Positions 35,402 to 44,174 of a stretch of 64,000 bases of DNA are shown here, one piece after another; the first letter of the stretch is position 1; the number at the start of each line of letters is the position of its first letter. A model generated the notes under the pieces. The model was not told the DNA's origin and ran no database searches. It worked only from the letters and a program-made list of their open reading frames with translations. The stretch is from contig NZ_JBGCCH010000029.1 of NCBI RefSeq assembly GCF_041261205.1, positions 1-64,000 on the forward strand, given 5' to 3'. Made by a program: the position numbers and the translations under genes. The DNA comes from Catenulispora sp. MAP5-51. GTDB taxonomy: Bacteria > Actinomycetota > Actinomycetes > Streptomycetales > Catenulisporaceae.

Positions 35402-35860
35402 TCAGTGCTGCGGATGGCACGCCTGGTCCGCCGCCGCCTTCTGCCACTCGATGTCGGCTCCGTCGATCGTCCATCCGGGCGTGTTCGGGGTCTGCCGGGG
35501 CAGGGCGACGTCGATCGTCTCCGTTCCCCAAGACCGGTCGACCCGGACGGCGATCAGGAACGGTCCGGAGGAGACCGCCGTGCAGTCGGTGACCCGGTAG
35601 GCGACCACCATGATCGCGGTCTGGCCCGGGTGCGGGTCGAACGGCGGCTGCTTGCCGCCTATGTCCGAGGCCTGCTTCAGTCCCTCGGCATCGGTGGGGC
35701 CGACCAGGCGCAGACCCGGGCCGTCCTGGCCGATGCCGCGCGCACGGTGGTCCAGCCGGTGTTCTTCACCGGGACCTGTTGCGTGAGGATCTTCGGGTTC
35801 ACCAACACCGAACTCTCCAGGGCTGTGTCGCTGTTGTACGCGATGTGCGTGGGCGGCCGG
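35402..35860 (-). pseudogene. Frameshifted remnant of a secreted/hypothetical protein gene
   Basis: The distal frame encodes GQTAIMVVAYRVTDCTAVSSGPFLIAVRVDRSWGTETIDVALP and ends WQKAAADQACHPQH, a coherent beta-rich C-terminus with two Cys. The preceding piece, SSVLVNPKILTQQVPVKNTGWTTVRA, continues naturally into it but lies in another frame; the shift falls near 35735-35750. Upstream, coherence ends at about 35860, where a plus-strand remnant begins, so the 5' part is missing. It resembles actinobacterial membrane proteins whose exported tails have this V-x-N-T-G...V-T-D-C pattern. A sequencing error could explain the shift but not the missing 5' end. Confidence 0.5.
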
Positions 35861-36178
35861 GGATCGCGAGACTGTTCCCCGACTACGAGGTTCGACCTCG
35901 TCACCAACCCGGACGGCAGCGTCAGCCTGCGGGCCCACGCCAACGCACAGCTCGTGACCGCCGACAACGCGGGCGCGTCGCCGCTGATCAACAACCGCAC
36001 CGCGGTCGGTCCCTGGGAGGAGTTCGACCTCATCTACAACGCCGACGGCAGCGTAAGCCTGCGGGCGCACGCGAACGGCGAGATCGTGACCGCCGACAAC
36101 ACCGGTGCCTCGCCGTTGATCGCCAACCGTTACGCGATCGGGCCGTGGGAGTCGTTCGACCTCGTCTACGACAGCTGA
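35843..36178 (+). pseudogene. Orphan fascin-like/beta-trefoil domain, probably the 3' end of a lost glycosidase gene
   Basis: Two repeats of about 47 residues are read: FDLVTNPDGSVSLRAHANAQ...LINNRTAVGPWEEFDLI and a second ending LIANRYAIGPWESFDLV, then a stop. This is the fascin-like sugar-binding module normally attached to the C-terminus of secreted glycoside hydrolases. Nothing upstream in frame resembles a catalytic domain or signal peptide, and no ribosome-binding site precedes the first ATG at 35843. It is probably a truncated gene left by a deletion; a short stand-alone lectin is the alternative. Confidence 0.55.
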
Positions 36179-36301
36179 TATCCGCTCGGCCTGTGGAACA
36201 GCGGGCCGCGGGACCTGACTGGTCACGCGGCCCGCTGCTGTTTGTCGCGCGAGGCTCTGGCCGACAGCCACCGACGGAGTTACCTTGCCCCCGTGCGCAA
36301 A

Positions 36302-36334
36302 GTTGGCCAGACAACTAGGTGTTGGCTATACAAC
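36302..36334 (+). promoter_or_regulatory. Promoter with two GTTG-N6-CAAC dyads before the phosphoesterase gene
   Basis: GTTG-GCCAGA-CAAC (36302-36315) and GTTG-GCTATA-CAAC (36321-36334) are centred 19 bp apart. They coincide with a -35 TTGGCC (36303-36308) and a -10 TATACA (36327-36332) spaced by 18 bp. A repressor bound to both dyads would cover the promoter. The remaining 36179-36301 and 36335-36448 show no further gene; the 5' leader would be about 110 nt. Confidence 0.5.
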
Positions 36335-36448
36335 TTCGATCCGTTCACCGGGCGAGGAACTCCCGTCAACCTCACGTATCCATAGTCCAACTGCACGTAG
36401 TCCAGGTCCGCAGCCCGCCCACACTCGCTGAACGGAAAAGGATCCCGT

Positions 36449-38290
36449 ATGAGTTCTCTGTCCCTGCGCCGCGCCGCCGGAGGCGGCCGAACAGCCCTGC
36501 TGGCCACGGCCGCCGCGCTGGCCCTGCTCTCCGGCGTCCTGTCGGTGACCGCCGCCCGGCCCGCGCACGCCGCCACCACCAGCGGCAACCTGCTGGTGGA
36601 CGCCGGCGCCGAGAGCGCGGCCCAGTGCTCGTCCGACGGCCTCGACGACATGACGATGCCGGGGTGGACGATCGTCTCCGGCGACGCGAACGCCGTGTGT
36701 TACGGCGCCTCCGGCTATCCGGACGCGAACACGCCGGGCTCGCCGACGCGCGGGAAGCAGTTCTTCGCCGGCGGGGCGACCGGGAACTCGGACCTGGCGC
36801 AGACCGTCGACGTGTCCTCGGCCGCCTCGGCGATCGACGCCGGGGGCGTGCCGTTCAACCTGTCCGGCTGGCTCGGCGGGTACGCGGGCCAGAACGACCG
36901 CGTGGGAATGAACGCGACGTTCCTCAACGCGTCCGGCGCCTCGGTCGGGACCGCGAGCATCGCCCCGGTGACAAGCACCGACCGGGGCAGCGTCACCAAG
37001 TTCCTGCAGCGCTCGGCCACCGGGACGCTGCCGGCCGGCACCCGCTCGATCAAGGTGGACCTGGTCTTCACCTGGACCGCCGGCGACACCACGGACGGCT
37101 ACGCCGACGACGTGTCGCTGACCGTCGGGGCGAACGTGGCCACGCCGGCGCTGACCGCGCCGCCGTCCTCGGTGCCGGGCTTCGACCATGTCTTCGTGGT
37201 CTACATGGAGAACGAGGACTACTCCGGCATCGTCGGCAACACCTCGCAGGCCCCGTACATCAACAGCCTGCTGGCCCAGGGCACGTCGCTGAGCCAGGCC
37301 TACGCCACCACGCACCCGTCCGACCCGAACTACGTCGCGCTGGCCGGCGGCGGCCTGTACGGCCTGCACGACAACAGCATCGCCACCACCACGATCAACG
37401 CCCCGCACGTCGGCAACAGCGTCGAGGCGGTCGGCAAGACGTGGAAGACGTACGTCGAGAACGAGAACGGGAACTGCGACTACACCTCGCACGGCTACTA
37501 CGCCCCGGACGACGTGCCGTTCACCTTCTTCCAGAACTTCAAGGCCGACGAGTCCGCGACCGGCTACTGCGCCCAGCACGACCAGCCGCTCACCCAGATG
37601 ACCACAGACCTGAAGTCGGCCGCGACCACCCCGAACTTCGTCTGGTTCGAGCCGGACGACTGCGACGACATGGAGTCCTGCGGCGTCACCGACGGCGACA
37701 CCTGGCTGAGCAAGACGCTGCCGACCATCTTCAACTCCCCGGCCTGGACCCAGCAGAAGTCCCTGCTGATCCTCACCTGGGACGAGGGCGCGACCAAGGC
37801 CTACGGCCCGAGCTACCCCAACCGCATCCCCACGCTGCTGCTCGGATCGCAGAACTCGGTGAAGGCCGGCTACACCAGCTCGCAGCGCACCGACCAGTAC
37901 GGCCTGCTGCGCACCGTCGACAAGGCCCTGGGCCTGGCGCCGCTGACCAACAACGACGCCTACGCGGCCACCGTCAACGACGCCTGGGGCGGGACGTCCA
38001 ACAGCGGCCCGACGCTGACCACCTCGACGCCCAGCGCGGCGAACGGCTCGTCGGTGACGTTCTCCTACACCACCCCGCCCGCGACGAACAGCACGAAGAA
38101 CTGGATCGGCATCTACAAGCCGAGCGACACGCCCGGCAGCCAGGCTTCCACGGCCTGGCAGTACACCCCCGGGACCAGCGGCAGCGCCACGTTCACCGCG
38201 AACTACGGCGCCGGCACGTACAAGGTCTACTACTTCAGCGACGACGGGTACTCGGTGCTGGCCGGGCCCGTGACCCTCACGCTGAACTAG
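36449..38290 (+). CDS. Secreted alkaline-phosphatase-superfamily phosphoesterase
   Basis: The 613-aa protein starts with a signal peptide (LLATAAALALLSGVLSVTAARPAHAA). A beta-sandwich region (about 45-225) precedes a phosphoesterase/acid-phosphatase domain: FDHVFVVYMENEDYSGIVG near the first metal site, TTHPSDPNYVALAGG (nucleophile segment), NFVWFEPDDCDDMESCGV and LLILTWDEG. A C-terminal Ig-like domain (about 525-613) follows. Homologues include AcpA and phospholipase-C-type enzymes acting outside the cell; the exact phosphoester is unknown. The start follows AAAAGGA. A strong hairpin ends the transcript. Confidence 0.9.
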   Translation: MSSLSLRRAAGGGRTALLATAAALALLSGVLSVTAARPAHAATTSGNLLVDAGAESAAQCSSDGLDDMTMPGWTIVSGDANAVCYGASGYPDANTPGSPTRGKQFFAGGATGNSDLAQTVDVSSAASAIDAGGVPFNLSGWLGGYAGQNDRVGMNATFLNASGASVGTASIAPVTSTDRGSVTKFLQRSATGTLPAGTRSIKVDLVFTWTAGDTTDGYADDVSLTVGANVATPALTAPPSSVPGFDHVFVVYMENEDYSGIVGNTSQAPYINSLLAQGTSLSQAYATTHPSDPNYVALAGGGLYGLHDNSIATTTINAPHVGNSVEAVGKTWKTYVENENGNCDYTSHGYYAPDDVPFTFFQNFKADESATGYCAQHDQPLTQMTTDLKSAATTPNFVWFEPDDCDDMESCGVTDGDTWLSKTLPTIFNSPAWTQQKSLLILTWDEGATKAYGPSYPNRIPTLLLGSQNSVKAGYTSSQRTDQYGLLRTVDKALGLAPLTNNDAYAATVNDAWGGTSNSGPTLTTSTPSAANGSSVTFSYTTPPATNSTKNWIGIYKPSDTPGSQASTAWQYTPGTSGSATFTANYGAGTYKVYYFSDDGYSVLAGPVTLTLN

Positions 38291-38303
38291 AACCGCCGCT
38301 TCT

Positions 38304-38331
38304 CTGATCCCGGCATCACGGCCGGGATCAG
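38304..38331 (+). terminator. Hairpin between phosphoesterase and TetR genes
   Basis: CTGATCCCGGC and GCCGGGATCAG form perfect 11-bp arms around a 6-nt loop, 13 bp after the phosphoesterase stop and 13 bp before the TetR start. There is no T-run. It probably terminates the upstream transcript, though it could also act on the TetR leader. Confidence 0.65.
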
Positions 38332-38344
38332 GGAAGCTTGAGCT

Positions 38345-38989
38345 GTGAACGAAGACCCCGACATCGGTACCGACCCCGCCGCCCCGGTCGGCTACCGGCG
38401 CTCGGCCGGCACGCCCCGGGCCCAGGCGCGCCGCCGCGAGCTGCTCGACAGCGTCACCGACGACCTGGCCGAGCACGGCCTGGTCGACTTCTCGCTGCGG
38501 CGGGCGGCCAAGGCGGCCGGCACCACGCACAAGGTGCTGCTCTATCACTTCGACGGTGCCGAGGACCTGCTGCGCGAGGCCGTCGAACGGCTGCGGGAGC
38601 GCCGCCTGGCCTCCTCGCTGGCCGCCGCCTACGCCCCGGACCAGGCCCCGACGCTGGCCGGCCGGATCGGCGCGGTCTGGCCGGTGCTGACCGGCTCCGG
38701 CGAGGGGCAGCGGGCGCTGGACCAGGCGCTCGGCCTGGCGATGTACGACCCCGACCGGCACGCGGCGCTGGCCGTCGACGCCGCGGGCCACTTCCTGCCG
38801 GCGCTGCGGGCCATGTGCCCGCCGCAGTGGAGCGACCGGCGCAAGGACGAGATCGCCGAGGTGGTGTTCGCGGCGCTGCGCGGCTTCCTGGTGCAGCGCC
38901 GCACGGGAGGTACCGACGGCGGCAGCGGCGGCGAGGCCGGGTTCGCGGCCCTGCTGCGGATGCTGGAGCGGGAGGAGGCCGCCGACTGA
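38345..38989 (+). CDS. TetR-family transcriptional repressor
   Basis: The 214-aa protein has an N-terminal HTH (LLDSVTDDLAEHGLVDFSLRRAAKAAGTTHKVLLYHF) and a variable all-helical ligand domain. The GTG start has GGGAAG upstream. A hydrolase follows on the same strand after 87 bp that contain a perfect 7-4-7 inverted repeat, the likely operator. The ligand is unknown; it may be the substrate of that hydrolase. Confidence 0.92.
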   Translation: MNEDPDIGTDPAAPVGYRRSAGTPRAQARRRELLDSVTDDLAEHGLVDFSLRRAAKAAGTTHKVLLYHFDGAEDLLREAVERLRERRLASSLAAAYAPDQAPTLAGRIGAVWPVLTGSGEGQRALDQALGLAMYDPDRHAALAVDAAGHFLPALRAMCPPQWSDRRKDEIAEVVFAALRGFLVQRRTGGTDGGSGGEAGFAALLRMLEREEAAD

Positions 38990-39022
38990 CCGTGCGAGCC
39001 CGCCGACTGACCGCGCGCAGAT

Positions 39023-39040
39023 GTGAACCATGTGGTTCAC
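39023..39040. promoter_or_regulatory. Putative TetR operator before the hydrolase gene
   Basis: GTGAACC-ATGT-GGTTCAC is an 18-bp dyad with perfect 7-bp arms, 36 bp before the hydrolase start and 33 bp after the TetR stop. Length and symmetry fit a TetR-dimer site. Confidence 0.65.
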
Positions 39041-39076
39041 TTGAGGGAAGAAGCGTCGCGGCAGGAGGTAGTACCC

Positions 39077-39943
39077 GTGAACGAGGTCGAGCTTTCCGCA
39101 GGAGTCATCGAGTACGAGGACCGTGCCGGCCCCGGGACCACCCTGGTGTTCCTGCACGGCCTGCTGATGGACGAGACGCTGTGGACGGAGGTCGCGGACG
39201 GCCTCGCACCGGGCCACCGCTGCGTGATCCCGGTCCTGCCGATGGGAGCCCACCGCAAGGGGATGCACCCGGACGCGGACCTGTCGCCCTGGGGGATCGC
39301 CGCGCTGGTCGCCGAGTTCCTGGACGCCCTCGATCTGCGCGACGTCATCCTGATCGGCAACGACACCGGCGGTGTGCTGGTGCAGCTGCTGATGGCCGAC
39401 GGACCGTCGGAGCGGATCGCCGGCGCCGTCCTGGTGTCGTGCGACGCGTTCGACAACTTCCCGCCCGGTCTGACCGGCCGCGCGCTGTTCCTCACCGGCA
39501 AGCTCCCGCCGGCGCTGTTCGGGATGTTCATGCAGCAGATGCGGCTGAAGATGGTGCGCCGCCTCCCGCTGGCGTTCGGCTGGCTCACCAAGCGCGGCGA
39601 CGCGGTGGTCAAGCGGTGGATGCGGCCCATCTGGCGGCAGCGGGAGATCCGTCGCGACACCGTTCGGGTGCTGCGTGCCGCGGCTGCGGACCGGAACGTG
39701 CTCACCGCTGCCGCGGAGAAGCTGGCCCGGTTCGACCGGCCGGCCTTGGTCGTCTGGGCGCAGCGCGATCGGGTGATGCCGCCGGAGCACGGCCGCCGGC
39801 TCGCCGACCTGATTCCCCATGCCCGCTTGGTCGAGATCGAGGACTCCTACACGTTGGTCCCGCTCGACCAGCCGGCTCGGCTCGCGGCCGAGATCCAGAG
39901 TTTCGTCGCTAAGAAGCCGTCGCTTCTGCGGCCAGCCGAGTGA
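39077..39943 (+). CDS. Alpha/beta hydrolase with Asp nucleophile elbow
   Basis: The 288-aa protein shows the hydrolase fold: LVFLHGLLMDETLW (oxyanion loop), nucleophile elbow ILIGNDTGGVLVQ with Asp instead of Ser, and VVWAQRDRVMPPEHG with the acid. An Asp elbow is seen in haloalkane/fluoroacetate dehalogenases and epoxide hydrolases. The usual C-terminal catalytic His is not visible: the segment reads IEDSYTLVPLDQPARLA. The GTG at 39077 has GGAGGT eight bases upstream; an earlier ATG at 39023 lies inside the operator and is rejected. Its 3' end overlaps the convergent nitronate monooxygenase gene by 35 bp. Confidence 0.85.
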   Translation: MNEVELSAGVIEYEDRAGPGTTLVFLHGLLMDETLWTEVADGLAPGHRCVIPVLPMGAHRKGMHPDADLSPWGIAALVAEFLDALDLRDVILIGNDTGGVLVQLLMADGPSERIAGAVLVSCDAFDNFPPGLTGRALFLTGKLPPALFGMFMQQMRLKMVRRLPLAFGWLTKRGDAVVKRWMRPIWRQREIRRDTVRVLRAAAADRNVLTAAAEKLARFDRPALVVWAQRDRVMPPEHGRRLADLIPHARLVEIEDSYTLVPLDQPARLAAEIQSFVAKKPSLLRPAE

Positions 39944-40955
39944 GGGCGTCGGCGACGCTCTCCTCACGAGCCTGCCGCCAGCCCGTGCCGGCCCACAGGT
40001 GGACCAGGTCCGTGTCGCCGGCCGCGGCGGCCGCCTTGCGCAGTCCGGTGGTGAGGTGGTGCAGCGCCGGGTAGCCGAGCGGGGCGTGGGTTTCGTAGGT
40101 GTCGATGAAACGGTTGCGCAGCGCCCGTGCGGGACGGCCCGTGAACGCGTGGGTCACCGTGGTCTCCGTGAACGCCGGATCGACCAGGGCGGCCTGGTGG
40201 GCTGCGGAGGCGCCGCTTTCGTGCGTGCGCAGCAGGACGGTGCCGACCATCGTGGCGTGCGCGCCGGCGCGCAGGGCGTCCGCGACATCTGAGGCCGTGG
40301 CGATGCCGCCCGCGGCCAGGAGCGGCAGCCCGACCGCGTTCCGCACGTCGCTGACCAGGTCCGGAAGCGCGATGGAAGCGAGCGGCTGAGCGGGGGAGAG
40401 GGTCGCTGAGTGGCCGCCGGCCGCCGGAGCCTGCACGACCAGCGCGTCGACGCCGATCTGGGCTGCGGCAAGGGCTTCAGCGGTCGTGGTGACGGTCTGC
40501 GCGACCACGGTGCCCGCGTCCTGCAACACCTTCACAGCATCGGCGCCCGGCAGTCCGAAGGTGAAGGACACCAGGGGAACCGGATCGCGCAGGAGCAGGT
40601 CGAGCTTGTCCGCCCAGGCGTCGTCGTCCTCGTTCCGGGGCTGCTCGCTCGGCAGGGTGAGGCCATAGCGCCCGGCCTCCGGCTGCAAGGTCCGGCCGTA
40701 GTCGCGGTAGTCCTGCAAGGAGACCGGGAGCGGGTTCGGTGCGAACACGTTCACACCGAACGCCGCCCCGGTCAGCATGCGGACCTCCGCGATCTGCGCG
40801 GCCAGGGCCCCAGCGGTCTTGTACCCGGCCGCCAGGAGACCGAGTCCGCCGGCACCCGCGGCGGCGGCGACCATCGCCGGAGTACTGGGCCCGCCGGCCA
40901 TCGGTGCGGCCCAGACGGGCAGGTCGGCGTGGAGGGAAGCCAGGTCGCGGGTCAT
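39909..40955 (-). CDS. Nitronate monooxygenase / 2-nitropropane dioxygenase-like flavoprotein
   Basis: The 348-aa FMN-binding TIM barrel has PVWAAPMAGGPSTPAMVAAAA at the N-terminus, GVNVFAPNP, LVVQAPAAGGHSAT (with the conserved His) and VGLPLLAAGGIATASDVADAL...GTVLLRTHES (phosphate-binding loops). Members oxidise toxic alkyl nitronates, but close relatives include other reductases. The ATG is preceded by GAGGAG. It overlaps the convergent hydrolase gene by 35 bp. Confidence 0.9.
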   Translation of the reverse strand: MTRDLASLHADLPVWAAPMAGGPSTPAMVAAAAGAGGLGLLAAGYKTAGALAAQIAEVRMLTGAAFGVNVFAPNPLPVSLQDYRDYGRTLQPEAGRYGLTLPSEQPRNEDDDAWADKLDLLLRDPVPLVSFTFGLPGADAVKVLQDAGTVVAQTVTTTAEALAAAQIGVDALVVQAPAAGGHSATLSPAQPLASIALPDLVSDVRNAVGLPLLAAGGIATASDVADALRAGAHATMVGTVLLRTHESGASAAHQAALVDPAFTETTVTHAFTGRPARALRNRFIDTYETHAPLGYPALHHLTTGLRKAAAAAGDTDLVHLWAGTGWRQAREESVADALTRLAAEATAS

Positions 40956-41047
40956 GGCGGGACTCCTCGGTGCGGGACGGTGTGCTCACCGACGACGGTA
41001 CGTCGCGAGGGCGATCTTCGGAAACGCGGTGCCCGTCGAGACGGCTG

Positions 41048-41164
41048 ATCGCAGACAGGTACCAACTCGGCGCCGGCCTGTGGCTGCTTTTCCTCACGTT
41101 CACCGCGCTGTAGGGACTGTTCATCGCGCGGGAAGTCATTGCCATGCGCCAGAAGGGGAAATAG
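41048..41164 (+). pseudogene. Possible small membrane-protein remnant with in-frame stop
   Basis: The frame reads IADRYQLGAGLWLLFLTFTAL, a TAG at 41111-41113, then GLFIAREVIAMRQKGK and a second TAG. Reading through the first stop would give one membrane helix with a basic tail, the shape of many small actinobacterial membrane proteins. No start codon or ribosome-binding site is evident. It may be chance. The rest of 40956-41213 shows nothing else. Confidence 0.25.
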
Positions 41165-41213
41165 GCACCCTGGCATATCGGCTCCCGGGATTGGAGAGTC
41201 TTATGGTGTGTCG

Positions 41214-44153
41214 ATGCCACTGATAAGCCCTTCGCGGTTCGACGGGCCCCTTGTGGGACGGGACGCGGAGAGCGCGCGCCTGGAACAGGCCGTCAGCATG
41301 CTGCGATTGGGGCACGGCGCCGTCGTGGAGGTCGTCGGCGATCCCGGCATGGGGAAGACGAGCCTGCTGACCGCGCTGGCGGCGATGGTGGCCGGGACCG
41401 GGACGCGGCTGGCCCGCGGGAACGCGGTCCGCGGCGGGGCGGCCCCCGGCCAGATCTTCGCCAGCGCCTGGGAGGAACTTCTCGGGCCGGGCACGCTGGA
41501 CCGCGAGGCCTCGCTGGACCCGCAGTCGGCCAGGGCGCTGGCCGCCGGGTGGGCCGTCGGGGCCGGCGGTGCGGTGCTGCTCGACGACGTGCAGTGGTGC
41601 GATCCGGGGTCCGTCGAGATCGCCGTGGGGCTGGTTCGCAATCCCGTGCCCGGACCCTTCTTGCTCGCCCTGGCGCACCGTCCGCGGCAGACGAGCCCGG
41701 CGCTGCTCGCCGCCCTGGACGACGGCGTCCGCATCGGCACCGTCATCCGGGTCGAGGCCGTGCCGCTGGCCGCCGACGCCCTGTGCGAGCTGGCCGGGCG
41801 CTGGGCCGGCGGGGCGATCGCGAAGGCGGCGGGGACCGGCGCGGGGACGGCCGCGGACGAGGCCTGCGACCACCGGCTCGGCGAGGCGGCCGGCGGCAGC
41901 CCGCGCAATCTCAGGATCCTGCTGGCCGGCGGCTGGGACCCGGTGCTGTGGCCGTTCCAGGCCGGCGGCGACCCCGGCGGGCTGCTGCGGGAGGCGGCCG
42001 CGCTGACCTCCGAACTCGACCTGGTGTCCGCGGACGCCGGCGTGGTCCTGCGCGGAGCCGCCATCCTGGGCGACCCGTTCCGGCCCGAGGACGTCACCGA
42101 GGTGTGCGGGCTGCCGACCGACCGGGTCCTGGCCGCGCTCGGCGAACTGTCGCGGGCCGACCTGGTGCGGGCGCGCGGCGACGGCGAGTTCGTCTTCCGC
42201 GATCCGGTGCTGGGGCACGTCGTCCACGAGCACGCCAGCTTCTCCGAACAGTCGGCGGGCCACCGGCGCGCGCTGGACCTGCTCGTCAAGCGCGACGCCG
42301 CCGCGACGGCACTGGCCCGGCACGCGGAGAACCTGCTGGGCACGGCCTCGGAGACCGCCGCGCCGATCCTGGCCCGGGCCGCCGCCGAGGTGGTGGCGCG
42401 CGACCCCGCCGCCGCGGCGCACTGGTCGCGGCTGGCGCTCGAGTACATCCCGCACGGTGGCTCCGCGCGGCCGGAACTGGAGATCCTGCTCTGCCGGGCC
42501 CTGATAGCCGTGGGCCGGCTGGACGAGGCCCGGACGCTGGTCCACCGGGTGCTGGGGCACGTCGCGGACCTGCCGTGGCAGCTCGCGCTGCGGGCCTACG
42601 GCGCCGCCGCGGACGTCGAGCGGCTGCTGTGCCGCTACGCCGAGGCCGAGGCCATCGCCGCCACGGCGCTCAGCCTGCTGCCCGACCCCGGGCCCGGCAA
42701 AACGCTGCCGCTCGAGGCCGTCATGATGGTCTACGAGTACGCGCTGGTGCAGACCCTGCGCGGGGACCACGTCCAGGCCCGCGAGATGATCCGCGCGGCG
42801 GTGGATACCACCGCCCGGCCCGTGCACCCGACCGAGGTCGCGATCCGCTGTCTGGAGCTGTGTCAGGACTCTTACCTGGGCGACGTGGAGACCGCCGTCC
42901 TCGCCATGCGGCAGTGCGCGAACGCCGTGGACGCGCTGGCCGACCCGCAGGCCGGTCAGTCCCCTGAGATGTTCGCCACCCTCGGCATCGCCGAGCTCTA
43001 CCTTGAACGGTTCGATGACGCCTCCCGGCACCTGAAGCGCGGCCTGAAGGTCGCCAGCGGCGGCACCCAACTGCACGTGGTGCTGCACCTGCTGCTCGCC
43101 TTGGCCTCCGTGGACGTGTTCAGCGGCCGGCTGGAGACCAGCACCGAGTGGGCGGTACAGGCCGAACGACTCGCCACCGCCATCGGATCGGAGGAAGGCG
43201 TCGGACTGGCCAAGGCCGTCCAGGCCTCGGCGATGATCTGGACCCGCGGCCAGCGCGACGTGCGCGAGATCCTGGCGCTCGCCGAGTCCGCCATCGCCGA
43301 CGTCGAATCACACCGCAGCTGGTGGGCCCTGAGCGCACTCGGTTTGGCGGCCCAGGTGCAGCTGCTCGGCGGCGACCCCGAGGGCGCCCTGCGGACCATG
43401 CTGGAGCGTGCCGACGGACAGGACGTGGCAGCCGCGCAGCCCGCGCTGGAACCCTCGCTCAAGGGCGTGATGGCCATGGCCGCACTCCGCTGCGGCGACC
43501 TGGCGGCGGCGCGGCGCTGGACCGAGGACGCCGAATCTGCCGCGGCCCGCCTCGCCCTGCCCGGCCAGACCGCGAGCGCCATGCGCGCCCGCGCCGCGCT
43601 GCACCTCGCCGACGGCCGCCCGGACCTGGCCGTGGACCTCTTCGAGCGGGCCGCCGACCGTTTCGAGCGGGCCGGCGCCCCGATCCAGCGGGCCTGGACC
43701 CAGGCGATGGGGGCCGCGGCCGCCGATGCGACGCAGGGCCATGACGCGGCACTGGTGTGGCTGGACGCCGCCTCGGTTGCGGCGGATGCGCTCGGCGCGC
43801 TGTGGGTGCAGGAGGACACGGTACGCGCGCGTGCGGAGTTGGAGATCGGCCGGGGCGACGGCGACGGGGATGCCGACGGGGACACCGACGGCGGTAGTGG
43901 CGTCGGCGGCGACGCGCCGCAGGCCCATGGCGACGGGCCGCTGGGCATGTTGAGCGAGCGGGAACGGGAGATCGCGGCGCTCGCCGCCGAGGGGATGCGG
44001 TCGCGGGAGATCGCGCAGCGGCTGTTCCTCAGCCCGCGGACGGTCGAGGCGCATCTGGGGCGGGTGTATCGGCGGCTGGGGGTCTCGTCGCGGGGTGAGT
44101 TGCCGCGGATCATCGGAAACCAGGGGGAGAAGGGCAGCAAGGACGGTGTCTGA
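41214..44153 (+). CDS. LAL-type LuxR regulator (AAA-type ATPase plus C-terminal HTH)
   Basis: The 979-aa protein begins with an ATPase domain: LVGRDAESARLEQAV, Walker A GDPGMGKTS and Walker B GAVLLDDVQWCD. A long helical TPR-like middle follows, then a Gly/Asp linker (GDGDGDADGDTDGG) and a C-terminal LuxR HTH (LSEREREIAALAAEGMRSREIAQRLFLSPRTVEAHL). LAL proteins are large ATP-dependent activators often tied to secondary metabolism or carbon use. The ATG at 41214 is chosen; an in-frame GTG at 41208 is possible. No biosynthetic cluster lies beside it, so the target is unknown. Confidence 0.92.
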   Translation: MPLISPSRFDGPLVGRDAESARLEQAVSMLRLGHGAVVEVVGDPGMGKTSLLTALAAMVAGTGTRLARGNAVRGGAAPGQIFASAWEELLGPGTLDREASLDPQSARALAAGWAVGAGGAVLLDDVQWCDPGSVEIAVGLVRNPVPGPFLLALAHRPRQTSPALLAALDDGVRIGTVIRVEAVPLAADALCELAGRWAGGAIAKAAGTGAGTAADEACDHRLGEAAGGSPRNLRILLAGGWDPVLWPFQAGGDPGGLLREAAALTSELDLVSADAGVVLRGAAILGDPFRPEDVTEVCGLPTDRVLAALGELSRADLVRARGDGEFVFRDPVLGHVVHEHASFSEQSAGHRRALDLLVKRDAAATALARHAENLLGTASETAAPILARAAAEVVARDPAAAAHWSRLALEYIPHGGSARPELEILLCRALIAVGRLDEARTLVHRVLGHVADLPWQLALRAYGAAADVERLLCRYAEAEAIAATALSLLPDPGPGKTLPLEAVMMVYEYALVQTLRGDHVQAREMIRAAVDTTARPVHPTEVAIRCLELCQDSYLGDVETAVLAMRQCANAVDALADPQAGQSPEMFATLGIAELYLERFDDASRHLKRGLKVASGGTQLHVVLHLLLALASVDVFSGRLETSTEWAVQAERLATAIGSEEGVGLAKAVQASAMIWTRGQRDVREILALAESAIADVESHRSWWALSALGLAAQVQLLGGDPEGALRTMLERADGQDVAAAQPALEPSLKGVMAMAALRCGDLAAARRWTEDAESAAARLALPGQTASAMRARAALHLADGRPDLAVDLFERAADRFERAGAPIQRAWTQAMGAAAADATQGHDAALVWLDAASVAADALGALWVQEDTVRARAELEIGRGDGDGDADGDTDGGSGVGGDAPQAHGDGPLGMLSEREREIAALAAEGMRSREIAQRLFLSPRTVEAHLGRVYRRLGVSSRGELPRIIGNQGEKGSKDGV

Positions 44154-44174
44154 ACGCCGTCGGCGGCAACGCGG

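Noticed and set aside
36343-36375. PHO-box-like 11-nt repeats (GTTCACC-type) before the phosphoesterase
   Set aside because: The middle repeat does not fit and the site would lie downstream of the predicted transcription start.
36326-39967. Minus-strand frame of about 1200 codons opposite phosphoesterase, TetR and hydrolase genes
   Set aside because: The composition is that of antisense translation, and three well-supported plus-strand genes with ribosome-binding sites and operators cover it.
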